A DNA stretch of 64,000 nucleotides from UBA2033 sp035345875. GTDB lineage: Bacteria; Spirochaetota; Leptospiria; Leptospirales; Leptospiraceae. Shown in pieces: positions 47,259 through 55,713 of this stretch (its first letter is position 1; each line of letters opens with the position of its first letter). Position numbers and translations under genes: made by a program. The notes below the pieces were generated by a model, which was not told the origin of the DNA, ran no database searches, and worked only from the letters and a program-made list of their open reading frames with translations. The DNA lies in assembly GCA_035345875.1 (NCBI GenBank), contig DAORDH010000002.1, forward strand, positions 124,001 through 188,000, given 5' to 3'.

Positions 47259-48430
47259 CAACTAAAAATGATTTATTTACACCGTCTGACGCTCATGCAG
47301 AATTAAGAGAAAACGTTAGTCGATTTGCAAAGCAAGAACTAGATGATCAAGCTAAAGAAAATGATGAAAAAGAAACATTCAACAAAGATGTATTTCAAAA
47401 ATTAGCAAAAGAATTAGGTCTTTTAGGGGTAACAGTCCCAGAAAAAGATGGCGGACTTGGTCTAGATTCAGTCGCTGCTGTAATCATTCACGAAGAAATG
47501 TCTAAATATGATCCTGGATTCACGCTCTCTTACCTCGCCCACGAAGTCTTGTTTGTAAATAATTTTTATTACAGTGGTAATGAAAGTCAAAAGAAACGCT
47601 ATCTTCAAAAAGTCATGAGTGGGGAATGGATTGCAGGAATGGGCATGACAGAACCAGGTGCAGGAACAGATGTTCTTGGTATGACAACTATCGCAACAAA
47701 GTCCAATGGCAAATATATTTTAAATGGAACAAAGCAATACATTACAAATGGAAGCATCGGACAAATATTTTTAGTCTATGCAAAAATGCACAAACGTGAC
47801 ATCAAAAAGACAACTGCCTTTTTAGTAGAATCAAGCTTCAAAGGATTCAGCGTAGGCAAGAAAGAAGAAAAAATGGGAATGAGATCTTCTCCTACTTCTC
47901 AATTGGTTTTTGAAGAAATGGAAGTTCCAGAAGAAAATTTAATCGGCGAAGAAAATGGAGCCATTTCTCATATGATGCGAAATCTAGAAATAGAAAGACT
48001 CACGTTAGCCGCTCAATCTCTAGGGATTGCGAAGAGATGTTTAGATATAATGAGTGAATATTCCATTTTACATAGAGAAGCATTTGGAAAAAAACTTTCA
48101 GAGTTTGGACAAATCCAAAGAATGATTGCAGAATCCTATGCAGAATATTCTGCAGCAAGAGCACTTGTTTACCAAGTAGCGGCAAACATACACCCTGAGT
48201 CTAGAAATTCACTCGGTGCCGCATCTGCCAAATTATTTACAACACAAATGGCAGAAAGAGTTTCTAGAAATGCAATTCAAGTTCTAGGCGGCTATGGCTA
48301 TTGTAGGGAATATCCAGTGGAAAGACTTCATAGAGATTCGATTCTACTGTCCATTGGAGGGGGAACAAATGAAGCAATGCAAAAAAATATCATTTCGGAT
48401 CTAAAAAAACAATATGAATCAGGTGTATGA
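47255..48430 (+). CDS. Acyl-CoA dehydrogenase (isovaleryl-CoA-dehydrogenase-like base position)
   Basis: This 391-residue flavoenzyme oxidises an acyl-CoA to the 2-enoyl-CoA. MTEPGAGTDVLG (131-142), the FAD region WIAGMG, and VLGGYGYCREYPVERLHRD (343-361) are family motifs. The Glu used by most members in the IxEGT motif is Gly369 here (SIGGGTNE). Glu247 in NLEIERLTLAA sits where isovaleryl-CoA dehydrogenase has its catalytic Glu, so a branched or long-chain substrate is suggested. Start ATG overlaps the hpt stop; the last 17 bases overlap the glycosyltransferase gene. Confidence 0.94.
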   Translation: MTTKNDLFTPSDAHAELRENVSRFAKQELDDQAKENDEKETFNKDVFQKLAKELGLLGVTVPEKDGGLGLDSVAAVIIHEEMSKYDPGFTLSYLAHEVLFVNNFYYSGNESQKKRYLQKVMSGEWIAGMGMTEPGAGTDVLGMTTIATKSNGKYILNGTKQYITNGSIGQIFLVYAKMHKRDIKKTTAFLVESSFKGFSVGKKEEKMGMRSSPTSQLVFEEMEVPEENLIGEENGAISHMMRNLEIERLTLAAQSLGIAKRCLDIMSEYSILHREAFGKKLSEFGQIQRMIAESYAEYSAARALVYQVAANIHPESRNSLGAASAKLFTTQMAERVSRNAIQVLGGYGYCREYPVERLHRDSILLSIGGGTNEAMQKNIISDLKKQYESGV

Positions 48431-49202
48431 TTGTATTGCAAGTGTTGTAGTCTATGATACGTCTTTAGATGTTTTATTGGAATGTGTTAATTCTTTTCTA
48501 GATACAAAACTTAGAGTAAAAATTTATATTATTGATAACAGTGCGGTTAAAGGAAATTATCCGCTTCCTGATGATCCAAGAATCTACTATCATTTCAATC
48601 ACGGAAGAAATGTTGGATATGGACAAGGAAATAATATCGCAATTGAAAATGCAGAAGAATCAAAATACTTCCTGATTTTAAATCCTGATGTTTTTATCAA
48701 AGAAGATGCTCTCGAAAAATTAATTCACTTTATGGATATGAATCCAGAAATAGGAATTAGTATACCGAAGGTTTTAAACCTAGATGGTTCCCAGCAATTT
48801 GTAAATAAACGTCATCCGGCAATTCTCCCCTTATTTATCAGAAGATTTATTCCAAAAATTTTACATCCTCTCTTCAAAAAAACGTTAGACTTTTATGAAA
48901 TGAAAGATTTAAACCAAGAAGAAAACTATGAAGTCCCGTTTATGAGTGGGGCATTTATGCTTTTTAGGAGAAATGTTTTAGATAAAGTGAGAGGTTTTGA
49001 TCCAAGGTATTTCTTATATTTTGAAGACGCTGATATTTCGAGAGAAGTGCAAGCTTTGGGTTATAAAACTACCTATTTTGCGAGGGCAAATGTAACTCAT
49101 CTTTGGAAAAGAGCAGCGCATAAAAACTGGAAGATCACTTTTATATTTATCTCCAATATGATCCGTTATTTTAATAAATGGGGATGGAGCTTTCTAGAGT
49201 AG
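48414..49202 (+). CDS. Family 2 glycosyltransferase, rhamnosyltransferase-like
   Basis: The 262-residue protein has a GT-A fold: ASVVVYDTSLDVLLECVNS at the start, YIIDNSAV, NVGYGQGNNIAI and LILNPDVF, the metal-binding region. FMSGAFMLFRRNVLDKVRGFDPRYFLYFEDADISR and a C-terminal ARANVTHLWKRAAHKNW complete the domain. This set is typical of rhamnosyltransferases that extend surface polysaccharide or LPS. No membrane helix is present. It overlaps the previous gene by 17 bases and ends the operon. Confidence 0.92.
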   Translation: MNQVYDCIASVVVYDTSLDVLLECVNSFLDTKLRVKIYIIDNSAVKGNYPLPDDPRIYYHFNHGRNVGYGQGNNIAIENAEESKYFLILNPDVFIKEDALEKLIHFMDMNPEIGISIPKVLNLDGSQQFVNKRHPAILPLFIRRFIPKILHPLFKKTLDFYEMKDLNQEENYEVPFMSGAFMLFRRNVLDKVRGFDPRYFLYFEDADISREVQALGYKTTYFARANVTHLWKRAAHKNWKITFIFISNMIRYFNKWGWSFLE

Positions 49203-50039
49203 CTAACGTATTAACTCAAAAAGCTTATTATAATTTTCAATGATTTCCTGTGTTTTGGCATGCCCTTCTTTGTTTACATCTGGATGGTAGATCAAGAGTA
49301 ATTCCTTAAATCTCTTTTTTAAATCTTTTAAGGTTGCACCATCTTCTAATTCAAAAAACTCTAAAAGCCGCTTCGTCTCTGAATCCATTTTTCCCTCGCG
49401 TTTAAATTTACCGAAAAGTTCATAGTAAAATCTCTGACGATATTCTTTTGTAATCTTTGCCAAAGATATCTTATTGTATTTAAGTAAGCTCTGTAAATGC
49501 TTCTTCAAAAATATTTCTGCCCCAAAAGAGTTATCAATATTTTTGGAATTAATAAAAATGCTTATACTTCTCTCGAACAAAACTTCCATATCAAATTTAT
49601 CAGCAAAATAAGAATCAAAGGCATCATCAAAAAGTTTTGTAGAACTCACGAGCAAATGAAATAACTCTTTATCCAATTTATGTTTTTTTAGAGAGGATTG
49701 AATCAACTCTACTAGTATTTGACCTAATTCCTCTAATGCTGTTTCTGGAAAATAAATGCCAGAGCGAATGAATTGCTCCTCAATATCATTCCGTTTGAGT
49801 ATTTGTTCTAGTAATATGCAAAGTAAATCTGCTTCCTTTTCGCTAAAGGAACGAAGACTGATACTTTGAGTATGATTTCTTCTTAAATTATAAAGATATC
49901 TGTAAAAATCCTCTTTGCGGATTCCCATTACATCGATGAGTTTTTCGTTTGTAATATTCCAAGTGCAATCTAGCGATTGGATTTGAATTTCTGATAAGAC
50001 CTCTTCTAGGACATGGTCAGATAAATCGAGTGAATTCAT
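49203..50039 (-). CDS. Protein with C-terminal J domain
   Basis: The 278-residue cytoplasmic protein has a helical N-terminal part of about 225 residues that I do not recognise. It ends with a short J domain, LKDLKKRFKELLLIYHPDVNKEGHAKTQEIIENYNKLFELI, including the HPD that stimulates DnaK. J domains at the C-terminus are less common than at the N-terminus. Its start overlaps the stop of the STAS gene by four bases, so the STAS protein and this co-chaperone-like protein are coupled. Confidence 0.82.
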   Translation of the reverse strand: MNSLDLSDHVLEEVLSEIQIQSLDCTWNITNEKLIDVMGIRKEDFYRYLYNLRRNHTQSISLRSFSEKEADLLCILLEQILKRNDIEEQFIRSGIYFPETALEELGQILVELIQSSLKKHKLDKELFHLLVSSTKLFDDAFDSYFADKFDMEVLFERSISIFINSKNIDNSFGAEIFLKKHLQSLLKYNKISLAKITKEYRQRFYYELFGKFKREGKMDSETKRLLEFFELEDGATLKDLKKRFKELLLIYHPDVNKEGHAKTQEIIENYNKLFELIR

Positions 50040-50371
50040 GTAGAGTATTTTTCTTTGAATTCCTTCTCGTTTAAAAATTGAAAATAGGCAGTGAGTCCCG
50101 CTACCTTGAAAATTTTTTGTAAGGATTCTTTTAGATTAGCCAACTGTAAATTTCCGTTTAACTCTTTCATATAATTTAAACTTTTGATAAGCATACCAAT
50201 TCCAGAAGAATCAATGTAGCTTAATTTCTCCATATCTACAACTACCTTTGCCCCTTTTGTGTTTACATTGGCTTGTAAATATGTCTTAAAATCAGTGGCT
50301 GTATAAATATCTAGACTGCCTGTTAGTTCCAAAATCGTTGCATCACCAGATGTTCGTTTCTTTATTTCCAT
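50036..50371 (-). CDS. STAS-domain anti-sigma factor antagonist
   Basis: This single-domain SpoIIAA-like protein has 111 residues. ATILELTGSLDIYTA forms the first strands, VVVDMEKLSYIDSSGIGML holds the phosphorylation site (Asp54-Ser55-Ser56-Gly57), and LANLKESLQKIFKVAGL follows. Unphosphorylated, it would bind an anti-sigma or kinase partner, and a SpoIIE-type phosphatase would reactivate it. One such phosphatase is encoded at 36355-38484, but no link beyond family knowledge exists. It is the first gene of a two-gene operon with a J-domain protein. Confidence 0.93.
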   Translation of the reverse strand: MEIKKRTSGDATILELTGSLDIYTATDFKTYLQANVNTKGAKVVVDMEKLSYIDSSGIGMLIKSLNYMKELNGNLQLANLKESLQKIFKVAGLTAYFQFLNEKEFKEKYST

Positions 50372-50524
50372 AATTTTGACTTCAAATCCTATATAACCTT
50401 ATCTTTTTTACAATCATTAATTTTGAGTGAGTTCGATTTTAGAATCTCACTCACCGCCTTTTTGAAAAAGGTGAAAAATGAAGCAGCGCTGTCGGGCAAA
50501 TGGTCAATGCTCTAAACTTAATAA

Positions 50525-50556
50525 TTACCACCGAGGACACCGATAACGGAACGATA
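50525..50556. repeat. Fragment of the dispersed repeat family, copy E
   Basis: ACCACCGAGGACACCGATAA and GGAACGATAAA match one end of the family (as in the reverse complement of 55754-55843), but no second inverted end follows. It lies downstream of the UbiE-like gene in a 292-base gap that also has a hairpin with GAGTGAG/CTCACTC arms at 50425-50452 and CCTTTTTGAAAAAGG at 50457-50471. Confidence 0.6.
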
Positions 50557-50663
50557 AAAAACGATGATTGGTTATGAATAATCAAGTCTTCCATCGTTGC
50601 GATGCAAAGAACGTAGTCAATCCGTTCCTCTTCTTTATCGGAGGTAAATATTTAAAACTTTTC

Positions 50664-51389
50664 TTAACTGAAAGATTTTGGTTTTTTCCCAGTGAACCCA
50701 GTTGCGCACCCAAAAAAATAAGATTTATATTCCAGTATAAATCCCTGATTCTGAAAGCTAGAAAATGCCTCTTTAGAACTTCCGAAAGCAGAAGTATACC
50801 GCCAAAGCATTTTATATTCTTCGGGTCCTCCTAAAAATAAAAAACCAATCACGGGAACAACAAACCCAAGATGAATAGAATATAAAAGAGAAAGAATTCG
50901 ATTCGAAGGATTCGATACTTCGATAAAGGAAATCTGACCACCTGGTTTTAGAATTCGATAGGTCTCTTCTGCAATTTTCTCAATTTGTGAATGCGTAAAG
51001 GTTTTTAAGCCAAAGGCACAGATTGCAATATCAAAATAATTCGAAGGTAATTTGTTTTTTAAAATATCTTGTTTTTCAATTTTTACACTGCCCTCAAATT
51101 TTTTCTGATTTTTAATTCGAGCACGATTGAGCATTCCGTCTGAAATATCGAGTGCTGTTAATTCTGAATTCGGATAACGCCTCTTAGCCGCCCCCCATGT
51201 TTCTCCCATTCCTGTCATTAAATCAATGATCTTAACTCTTTCAACACTCGGAACTAAAAACTTTAGAAATTGACGTCTCCACCTAAGAGAAAATCCAAAG
51301 GATGTAAAATAATTCATCCTCTCATAGGAATTGCTCATACGATTGAATAAACCTTCTACAAATTCGGAGCTATAAATGTTTTCTTTCAT
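50664..51389 (-). CDS. UbiE/menaquinone-type methyltransferase
   Basis: This class I SAM methyltransferase of 241 residues has a UbiE-like layout: an N-terminal FVEGLFNRMSNSYERMNYFTSFG with RWRR, motif I IIDLMTGMGETWG, ALDISDGMLNRAR, ICAFGLKTF and YRILKPGGQISFIEVSNP. The typical UbiE ending is less conserved. Demethylmenaquinone is the most likely substrate by family, but other quinone or lipid precursors are possible. There are no quinone biosynthesis genes nearby. The small membrane protein gene upstream (51431-51847) is on the same strand, 41 bases away. Confidence 0.88.
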   Translation of the reverse strand: MKENIYSSEFVEGLFNRMSNSYERMNYFTSFGFSLRWRRQFLKFLVPSVERVKIIDLMTGMGETWGAAKRRYPNSELTALDISDGMLNRARIKNQKKFEGSVKIEKQDILKNKLPSNYFDIAICAFGLKTFTHSQIEKIAEETYRILKPGGQISFIEVSNPSNRILSLLYSIHLGFVVPVIGFLFLGGPEEYKMLWRYTSAFGSSKEAFSSFQNQGFILEYKSYFFGCATGFTGKKPKSFS

Positions 51390-51430
51390 AGAATTTTAAA
51401 TTGAAACTCTTTCTAACAAACTTCTTTCTC

Positions 51431-51847
51431 TCATTCTATTTTATTCAATTGTATTCGTATATCTTTATATTGATCTACTTGATAATATATTTTAGTCTTT
51501 GGATCGATCTGAATCGATAGACTATTATCTTTTTTCCAATCATATTCTAGAGTTGTTTTGTGGTTTTCAAAATCGATATATGATTCATCTAAAATTAAAA
51601 TATTTCCTGTGGAATTTTCCAAGCTATCTTGTTTAGGAAGAATTGATACTTGCAAAGAATAGTTCGTTGTAGCACCGCAATCCCTTATAAACACAATAGC
51701 TTTATATTTCAAATCAAGAGAGATCTTTTCAGAGACTATTTCATTCGCACACATACCATCCTGGATTTTATGCGAAAGATAAATAAAACCAAATAAAGCT
51801 AAAGCAATTACAGTGAGTAGAAAGAGAAATATTTTATTTATAAACAT
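51431..51847 (-). CDS. Membrane-anchored small protein, DUF5412-like
   Basis: The 138-residue protein has one N-terminal membrane helix (about 5-24) and an extracytoplasmic domain. It contains CANEIVSEKISLDLKYKAIVF, then RDCGATTNYSLQVSIL. This CxNE...RDCGATT arrangement, with two cysteines likely forming a disulfide, recalls the DUF5412 group of small secreted or anchored proteins, an assignment from memory. The function is unknown. It precedes the UbiE-like gene by 41 bases on the same strand. Confidence 0.65.
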   Translation of the reverse strand: MFINKIFLFLLTVIALALFGFIYLSHKIQDGMCANEIVSEKISLDLKYKAIVFIRDCGATTNYSLQVSILPKQDSLENSTGNILILDESYIDFENHKTTLEYDWKKDNSLSIQIDPKTKIYYQVDQYKDIRIQLNKIE

Positions 51848-52132
51848 TGCATCTTGTGGAAATTAAAAGGATAATAAATTCTTTTTTTTTGATTATGATT
51901 CTAGTGTTGCCGACTCTTATTCTTTTTAAACCAGAAAGCTCATCTTTCAACTCTTTACAATCTAAATTCGTAATACCATTTTTTTCTAATGTATCAAAAA
52001 CTTTATTTAATCTAGATTTTCTTTTTGATCACATTTCTTATAATATTTACTTGCATCTTTTTTGAAAATTAAGTTATACATTTTCTCTTAGATTCTCCCA
52101 AGTAATTCCTGATTTTTCCTTTCTGGCTTTTT

Positions 52133-52276
52133 TTACTTAACTTCCATATCAGCTAAAACTTCATCTGACTGTATTAGCCATAAAATAAAATTTATGGCTA
52201 ATTGAAACTTTTCATCTGGTAACTCTTTCCAGATCGAATTCATTTTTTGTAATTGTAAAGTCGTCATAGTTTTCAT
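52133..52276 (-). CDS. Small protein of 47 residues, possibly an orphan antitoxin-like protein
   Basis: ATG 52276 is preceded by GAGG at a four-base distance. The frame of 48 codons reads MKTMTTLQLQKMNSIWKEL and later LPDEKFQLAINFILWLIQS, ending in ADMEVK. The Leu/Gln-rich start and the PDEKxQxAxNFxxWL helix resemble small antitoxin or DUF2281-type proteins, in which a similar helix dimerises. No toxin gene adjoins it: 250 non-coding bases lie on each side. The good ribosome site and protein-like sequence favour a real gene. It is shorter than usual annotation cut-offs. Confidence 0.5.
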   Translation of the reverse strand: MKTMTTLQLQKMNSIWKELPDEKFQLAINFILWLIQSDEVLADMEVK

Positions 52277-52528
52277 GACGCCTCATTTAAAAAAATCTTT
52301 CAAGGAATTCAATCTTATGCTACTGAGGAAACGAGAAGAGGTAATAACTTCTTCTCTGGCTTCCTAAAATCTCTTCAGCTTAAAATCTAATTTACCATCC
52401 TGCAAGATGAAACGAGATAACCATTCACAAGCTCTGATAAAAGATAAACCATCGGTGTTCAGTCCACCCTTCGCTCCAAGTATTCGCGACCGACGCCTTC
52501 GCATGTCCATCTGTGGTAGTCTTTTTAC

Positions 52529-53290
52529 CTAACGCCCCTCAACGTGCAGTATCTTCGTAAACTTAACAATAATACGAACGATGACGTAGAAAGTTATGCC
52601 GGCTATCGCTGTATAGATTTGAATTGGTTTTAATAAATCAGGAAAACCTTTTGCCACAAGTTCTGGTTCATTGAAATAGACTATGATGACATCATAAAAA
52701 ACAAACATGAGCATGATTCCAAAAAGACTTGGATATTCTCTCTTTAATATATTTTTAAAAGAAAAACTAACATCAGGTGTTTTGTATCCAGTAAATTTAG
52801 GAACTAACGCAGGAGTTTTATTTGCCCAGGCTAGATATTGGGTGCTAAACTTCCCACGTAAAAACTGCTCTTCTGTAAACATGATTCTTTCATAATAAAA
52901 CCAATATATAAAAAAGAATATAATGATAAACGACAGACTTTTTGTGAGTAGAGTAATCCCAGCAAACATAAAAAAGTTTCCAACATATAGGGGATGACGA
53001 ATCAAAGAATAAATTCCTGTTTGATTCACTGTTTCTGCTACTTGCTTTTTTGTATTTCTTCCAGATGTCTTCTCAGGTGCGTAACCTATCGTAAAACATC
53101 GAATAAAAAGTCCAAAGAGACTCACTAAAAAACAAAGAGCTACATAGATTAAATGTTTATTATAATCTCCATCCGGATACCTGTAATCGGGTATAAAGAA
53201 AAATGATAAAATAATAATCACCGAAGGAACATACGATCTCCAACGAAATAAAAATGATCCTTGTTTCTCAAACTCTTCTATTAATGCCAT
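52529..53290 (-). CDS. Membrane methyltransferase, ICMT/PEMT family
   Basis: The 253-residue protein has six or more membrane helices. The family signature GIYSLIRHPLYVGNF at about residues 90-104 is followed by helices and YYERIMFTEEQFLRGKFSTQYLAW, the SAM-binding C-terminal segment of isoprenylcysteine and phospholipid N-methyltransferases. Leptospira has a member of this family, LmtA, that methylates the lipid A phosphate; this gene could be that or a paralogue, which sequence alone does not settle. An additional three helices extend its C-terminus (about 180-248). It is divergent from the acyltransferase gene at 53425, another lipid enzyme. Confidence 0.82.
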   Translation of the reverse strand: MALIEEFEKQGSFLFRWRSYVPSVIIILSFFFIPDYRYPDGDYNKHLIYVALCFLVSLFGLFIRCFTIGYAPEKTSGRNTKKQVAETVNQTGIYSLIRHPLYVGNFFMFAGITLLTKSLSFIIIFFFIYWFYYERIMFTEEQFLRGKFSTQYLAWANKTPALVPKFTGYKTPDVSFSFKNILKREYPSLFGIMLMFVFYDVIIVYFNEPELVAKGFPDLLKPIQIYTAIAGITFYVIVRIIVKFTKILHVEGR

Positions 53291-53424
53291 ACTAACCTTC
53301 TGTTTAATTTATTCATTTATCGTTCCAGTGAAAAACTCTCTAGTATTGCCTACTAATTCAGAGATTCACTGAATTCATTATAAAAATTTCTTGTTCTATT
53401 TGATAAATTCTGCATCCTTGCAAT

Positions 53425-54675
53425 ATGTCAACTGATTCATTTATTCCACCAATACACAATTATCCTTTTATGTGGTTCATGGACGCCGCTTTAAAGGTTC
53501 TAATGAAAGGCGTCAACAATGTTGATGAAATTGTCATCACAGAAGAAGACAAAGAAAAGTTAAAAACCTACAAAAAGGAAAGACTTATTTTTATCTCCAA
53601 TCACCCCTCTACAAAAGAGCCTCCTATTTCCTATATCATTGGAAACCATATGTATTCTAGATTCAACTACATGGCTTCCCGTGAAGTATTTGATTGGGGA
53701 AATGGTTTAGTCGGAAATATGATTCAAAACATTGGTGCATTTTCTGTTATTGCTGGTGCATCCGATCGAGAATCTTTAAAGACTACAAGAGCCATTCTTG
53801 CTAAAGAAGGCGGCAAATTGGTGTTATTCCCAGAAGGAGAACCGACTGGAGCAGAAAATGATAATTTATTACCTTTTCAGCCAGGAGTTTCTCAACTTGG
53901 TTTTTGGGGTTATGAAGATGCAATCAAGCAAGACCCAAAAGCAGACATTACTGTTTTACCCGCTTTTATCAAATACAGGTTGTCCGGTTCTATAGAAGAA
54001 ATTAGAAATAATGTAGATAAATCACTAGAAGTGATGGAAAAACGATTAGGAATTTCCAAACAAGGAAAAGATATTGTGCACCGTCTTCTATCTATTGGAA
54101 AACGTTTAGTTGAAAGAGCAGAAAAACAATTTGCAATCGTGCCGGATGAAAACCAAACATTCGATTATCGAATTGGACGACTTAGACATAGAATTTTAGA
54201 TACGGTAGCCGAAACAGTAGACTTAAAAAAATACAACAAAGAGGATCATGCAATCGATAAACTCAGAAAAATTCTTTCCACTTTTGAGATGGTATTTGTA
54301 GGAGTTCCTGATCCTAAGGGAGAATTGCCCTCGCTAGATAAAGCTAAATGGGGAAGAAAATATTGCCAAAGAGCTTATGACTTTATTTCGATTAAAACAG
54401 ATTACCTTACAAGCTTTCCATCTGCAGAGAGAATCTATGAGTGGATTTATCGATTCGAAAGTGAACTCATTGGCTATACCTACCAACGTCCTCAAAAAGC
54501 CTTTGTTCATTTTGCACCTCCTTTTAAAATATCAGAATATTATCCTGAATATAAAAAAGACAAAAAAGGAACTGTAGAAAATCTAACAAAAAGACTCCGA
54601 GATGAGATTCAGAAACTTTTGGATAGAGAAGTAGAACGTTCTGTAAGATTATTTCCAGAAAATTATACATTCTAA
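53425..54675 (+). CDS. Lysophospholipid acyltransferase family protein (PlsC-like), paralogue 2
   Basis: The 416-residue protein has ISNHPSTKEPP as block I (His-x4-Glu rather than His-x4-Asp) and KLVLFPEGEPTGAENDN as block III. It matches the protein at 23615-24874 throughout, including the C-terminal ASxxFPxxERIYEWIYRFE region, which is not part of classical PlsC. N-terminal FMWFMDAALKVLMKG may associate with the membrane. Starting at ATG 53425 agrees with the paralogue. It probably acylates a lipid intermediate. The neighbour on the other strand is a membrane-lipid-type methyltransferase, which fits a lipid context. Confidence 0.87.
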   Translation: MSTDSFIPPIHNYPFMWFMDAALKVLMKGVNNVDEIVITEEDKEKLKTYKKERLIFISNHPSTKEPPISYIIGNHMYSRFNYMASREVFDWGNGLVGNMIQNIGAFSVIAGASDRESLKTTRAILAKEGGKLVLFPEGEPTGAENDNLLPFQPGVSQLGFWGYEDAIKQDPKADITVLPAFIKYRLSGSIEEIRNNVDKSLEVMEKRLGISKQGKDIVHRLLSIGKRLVERAEKQFAIVPDENQTFDYRIGRLRHRILDTVAETVDLKKYNKEDHAIDKLRKILSTFEMVFVGVPDPKGELPSLDKAKWGRKYCQRAYDFISIKTDYLTSFPSAERIYEWIYRFESELIGYTYQRPQKAFVHFAPPFKISEYYPEYKKDKKGTVENLTKRLRDEIQKLLDREVERSVRLFPENYTF

Positions 54676-54855
54676 GATGTATCCTTACTTATATCTTTTT
54701 AAAAGATGAGCATTGATAAAAAAACGATAGTCAATGAAAAAATGTGAATCAAGTTACGAATATACATTTCTTCGATTATAGTTTATCGTCTTTATCTCCT
54801 ATATTCCGTATTTCACGATGATCATTTAAGAGTGCCATTGGCATCGATTCTGTAA

Positions 54856-55713
54856 ATGTTAAAAAAAGAATACATCGCATTTACTTCGTTTCTCTTAGTA
54901 AATACAATGCTCGCAATGAATTGTTTTACAATCAGTGTCTATGATAAAATGAATCAAATTAGAAAGAGAAACTATGAGGAAAAAACTGGAACTAAGTATA
55001 TCAATAACAAAGGAATTTTTTCGCCCACAGATTTCACGATAGTTCCCAATGTAAGTGCACAATGGAATCAAAGAGATCAAATTCAAATTAACTTTTCAGA
55101 TGAAACCCGAAAAAACTTTTGTATTCAAACAAAACCCAAAGAAATATATTATGAGAATCCAGAGATAAAAGAATGTCTGGAAATAGAAACAAATGATGAG
55201 CAAGCTTTTTATAAATTAAAATCAAATTCCTTAACCCAAAAACTAAAAAAAAATTTTTATTCCATTGAGCAAATTGCACTGAATACCAACTATCCGAATG
55301 ATCTTGTTTTTATTTTAAAAAATCAATCCTATCTTATTGTTCACAATTCAAAGGAAGTTGATATAAATACATCAATAGAAGTATTAAAAGAAAAGAATGA
55401 ATGGATTTCTAATTTTTTAGACAACCAAGAAAATACAGTCTCTCAAAAAAAAATAAACACAATGCTAGAGATCAAGATAAATACTAGTAATGAACAATAC
55501 ATTGCCTTTCTATACAAAGAAAATCCAACTCATAAAATTTTAATAATAGAATGGGAATACAAAGAAATCTTAAAAAAATCAGCTGTAGGAAAATTTATTC
55601 TTTGGACCATCTTACTCCCTTTCGCTCTCGCAGGAGATATTTTACTCTCCCCCATTACGATTCCGCTTGGTCTAATCTTTTTAATTTTATGGAATAGTCG
55701 GGATCGGGAATAA
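54856..55713 (+). CDS. Lipoprotein with C-terminal membrane segment
   Basis: The 285-residue protein has a signal peptide MLKKEYIAFTSFLLVNTMLAMNC with a lipobox-like MNC. A mixed alpha/beta extracytoplasmic domain with one internal cysteine pair (FCIQTK, KECLE) follows, and a C-terminal hydrophobic stretch WTILLPFALAGDILLSPI, with LGLIFLILWNSRDRE, ends it. The LPFALAGDILLSPITIP segment recalls small YceK-like lipoproteins that end with a similar loop. No function can be given. Its last 41 bases are included in a 166-bp tandem duplication immediately downstream. Confidence 0.7.
   Translation: MLKKEYIAFTSFLLVNTMLAMNCFTISVYDKMNQIRKRNYEEKTGTKYINNKGIFSPTDFTIVPNVSAQWNQRDQIQINFSDETRKNFCIQTKPKEIYYENPEIKECLEIETNDEQAFYKLKSNSLTQKLKKNFYSIEQIALNTNYPNDLVFILKNQSYLIVHNSKEVDINTSIEVLKEKNEWISNFLDNQENTVSQKKINTMLEIKINTSNEQYIAFLYKENPTHKILIIEWEYKEILKKSAVGKFILWTILLPFALAGDILLSPITIPLGLIFLILWNSRDRE

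Noticed and set aside
50568..50834. An 88-residue plus-strand frame
   Set aside because: Antisense to the end of the UbiE-like gene, and its start lies in a repeat fragment.
51847..52065. A 72-residue plus-strand frame starting at TTG
   Set aside because: No ribosome site, no family, and it overlaps the start region of the minus-strand DUF5412-like gene; composition is that of translated AT-rich DNA.
52385..52525. A 46-codon minus-strand frame beginning MRRRRSRIL
   Set aside because: It lies in repeat-like DNA related to the dispersed family and has no ribosome site; more likely translated repeat than gene.
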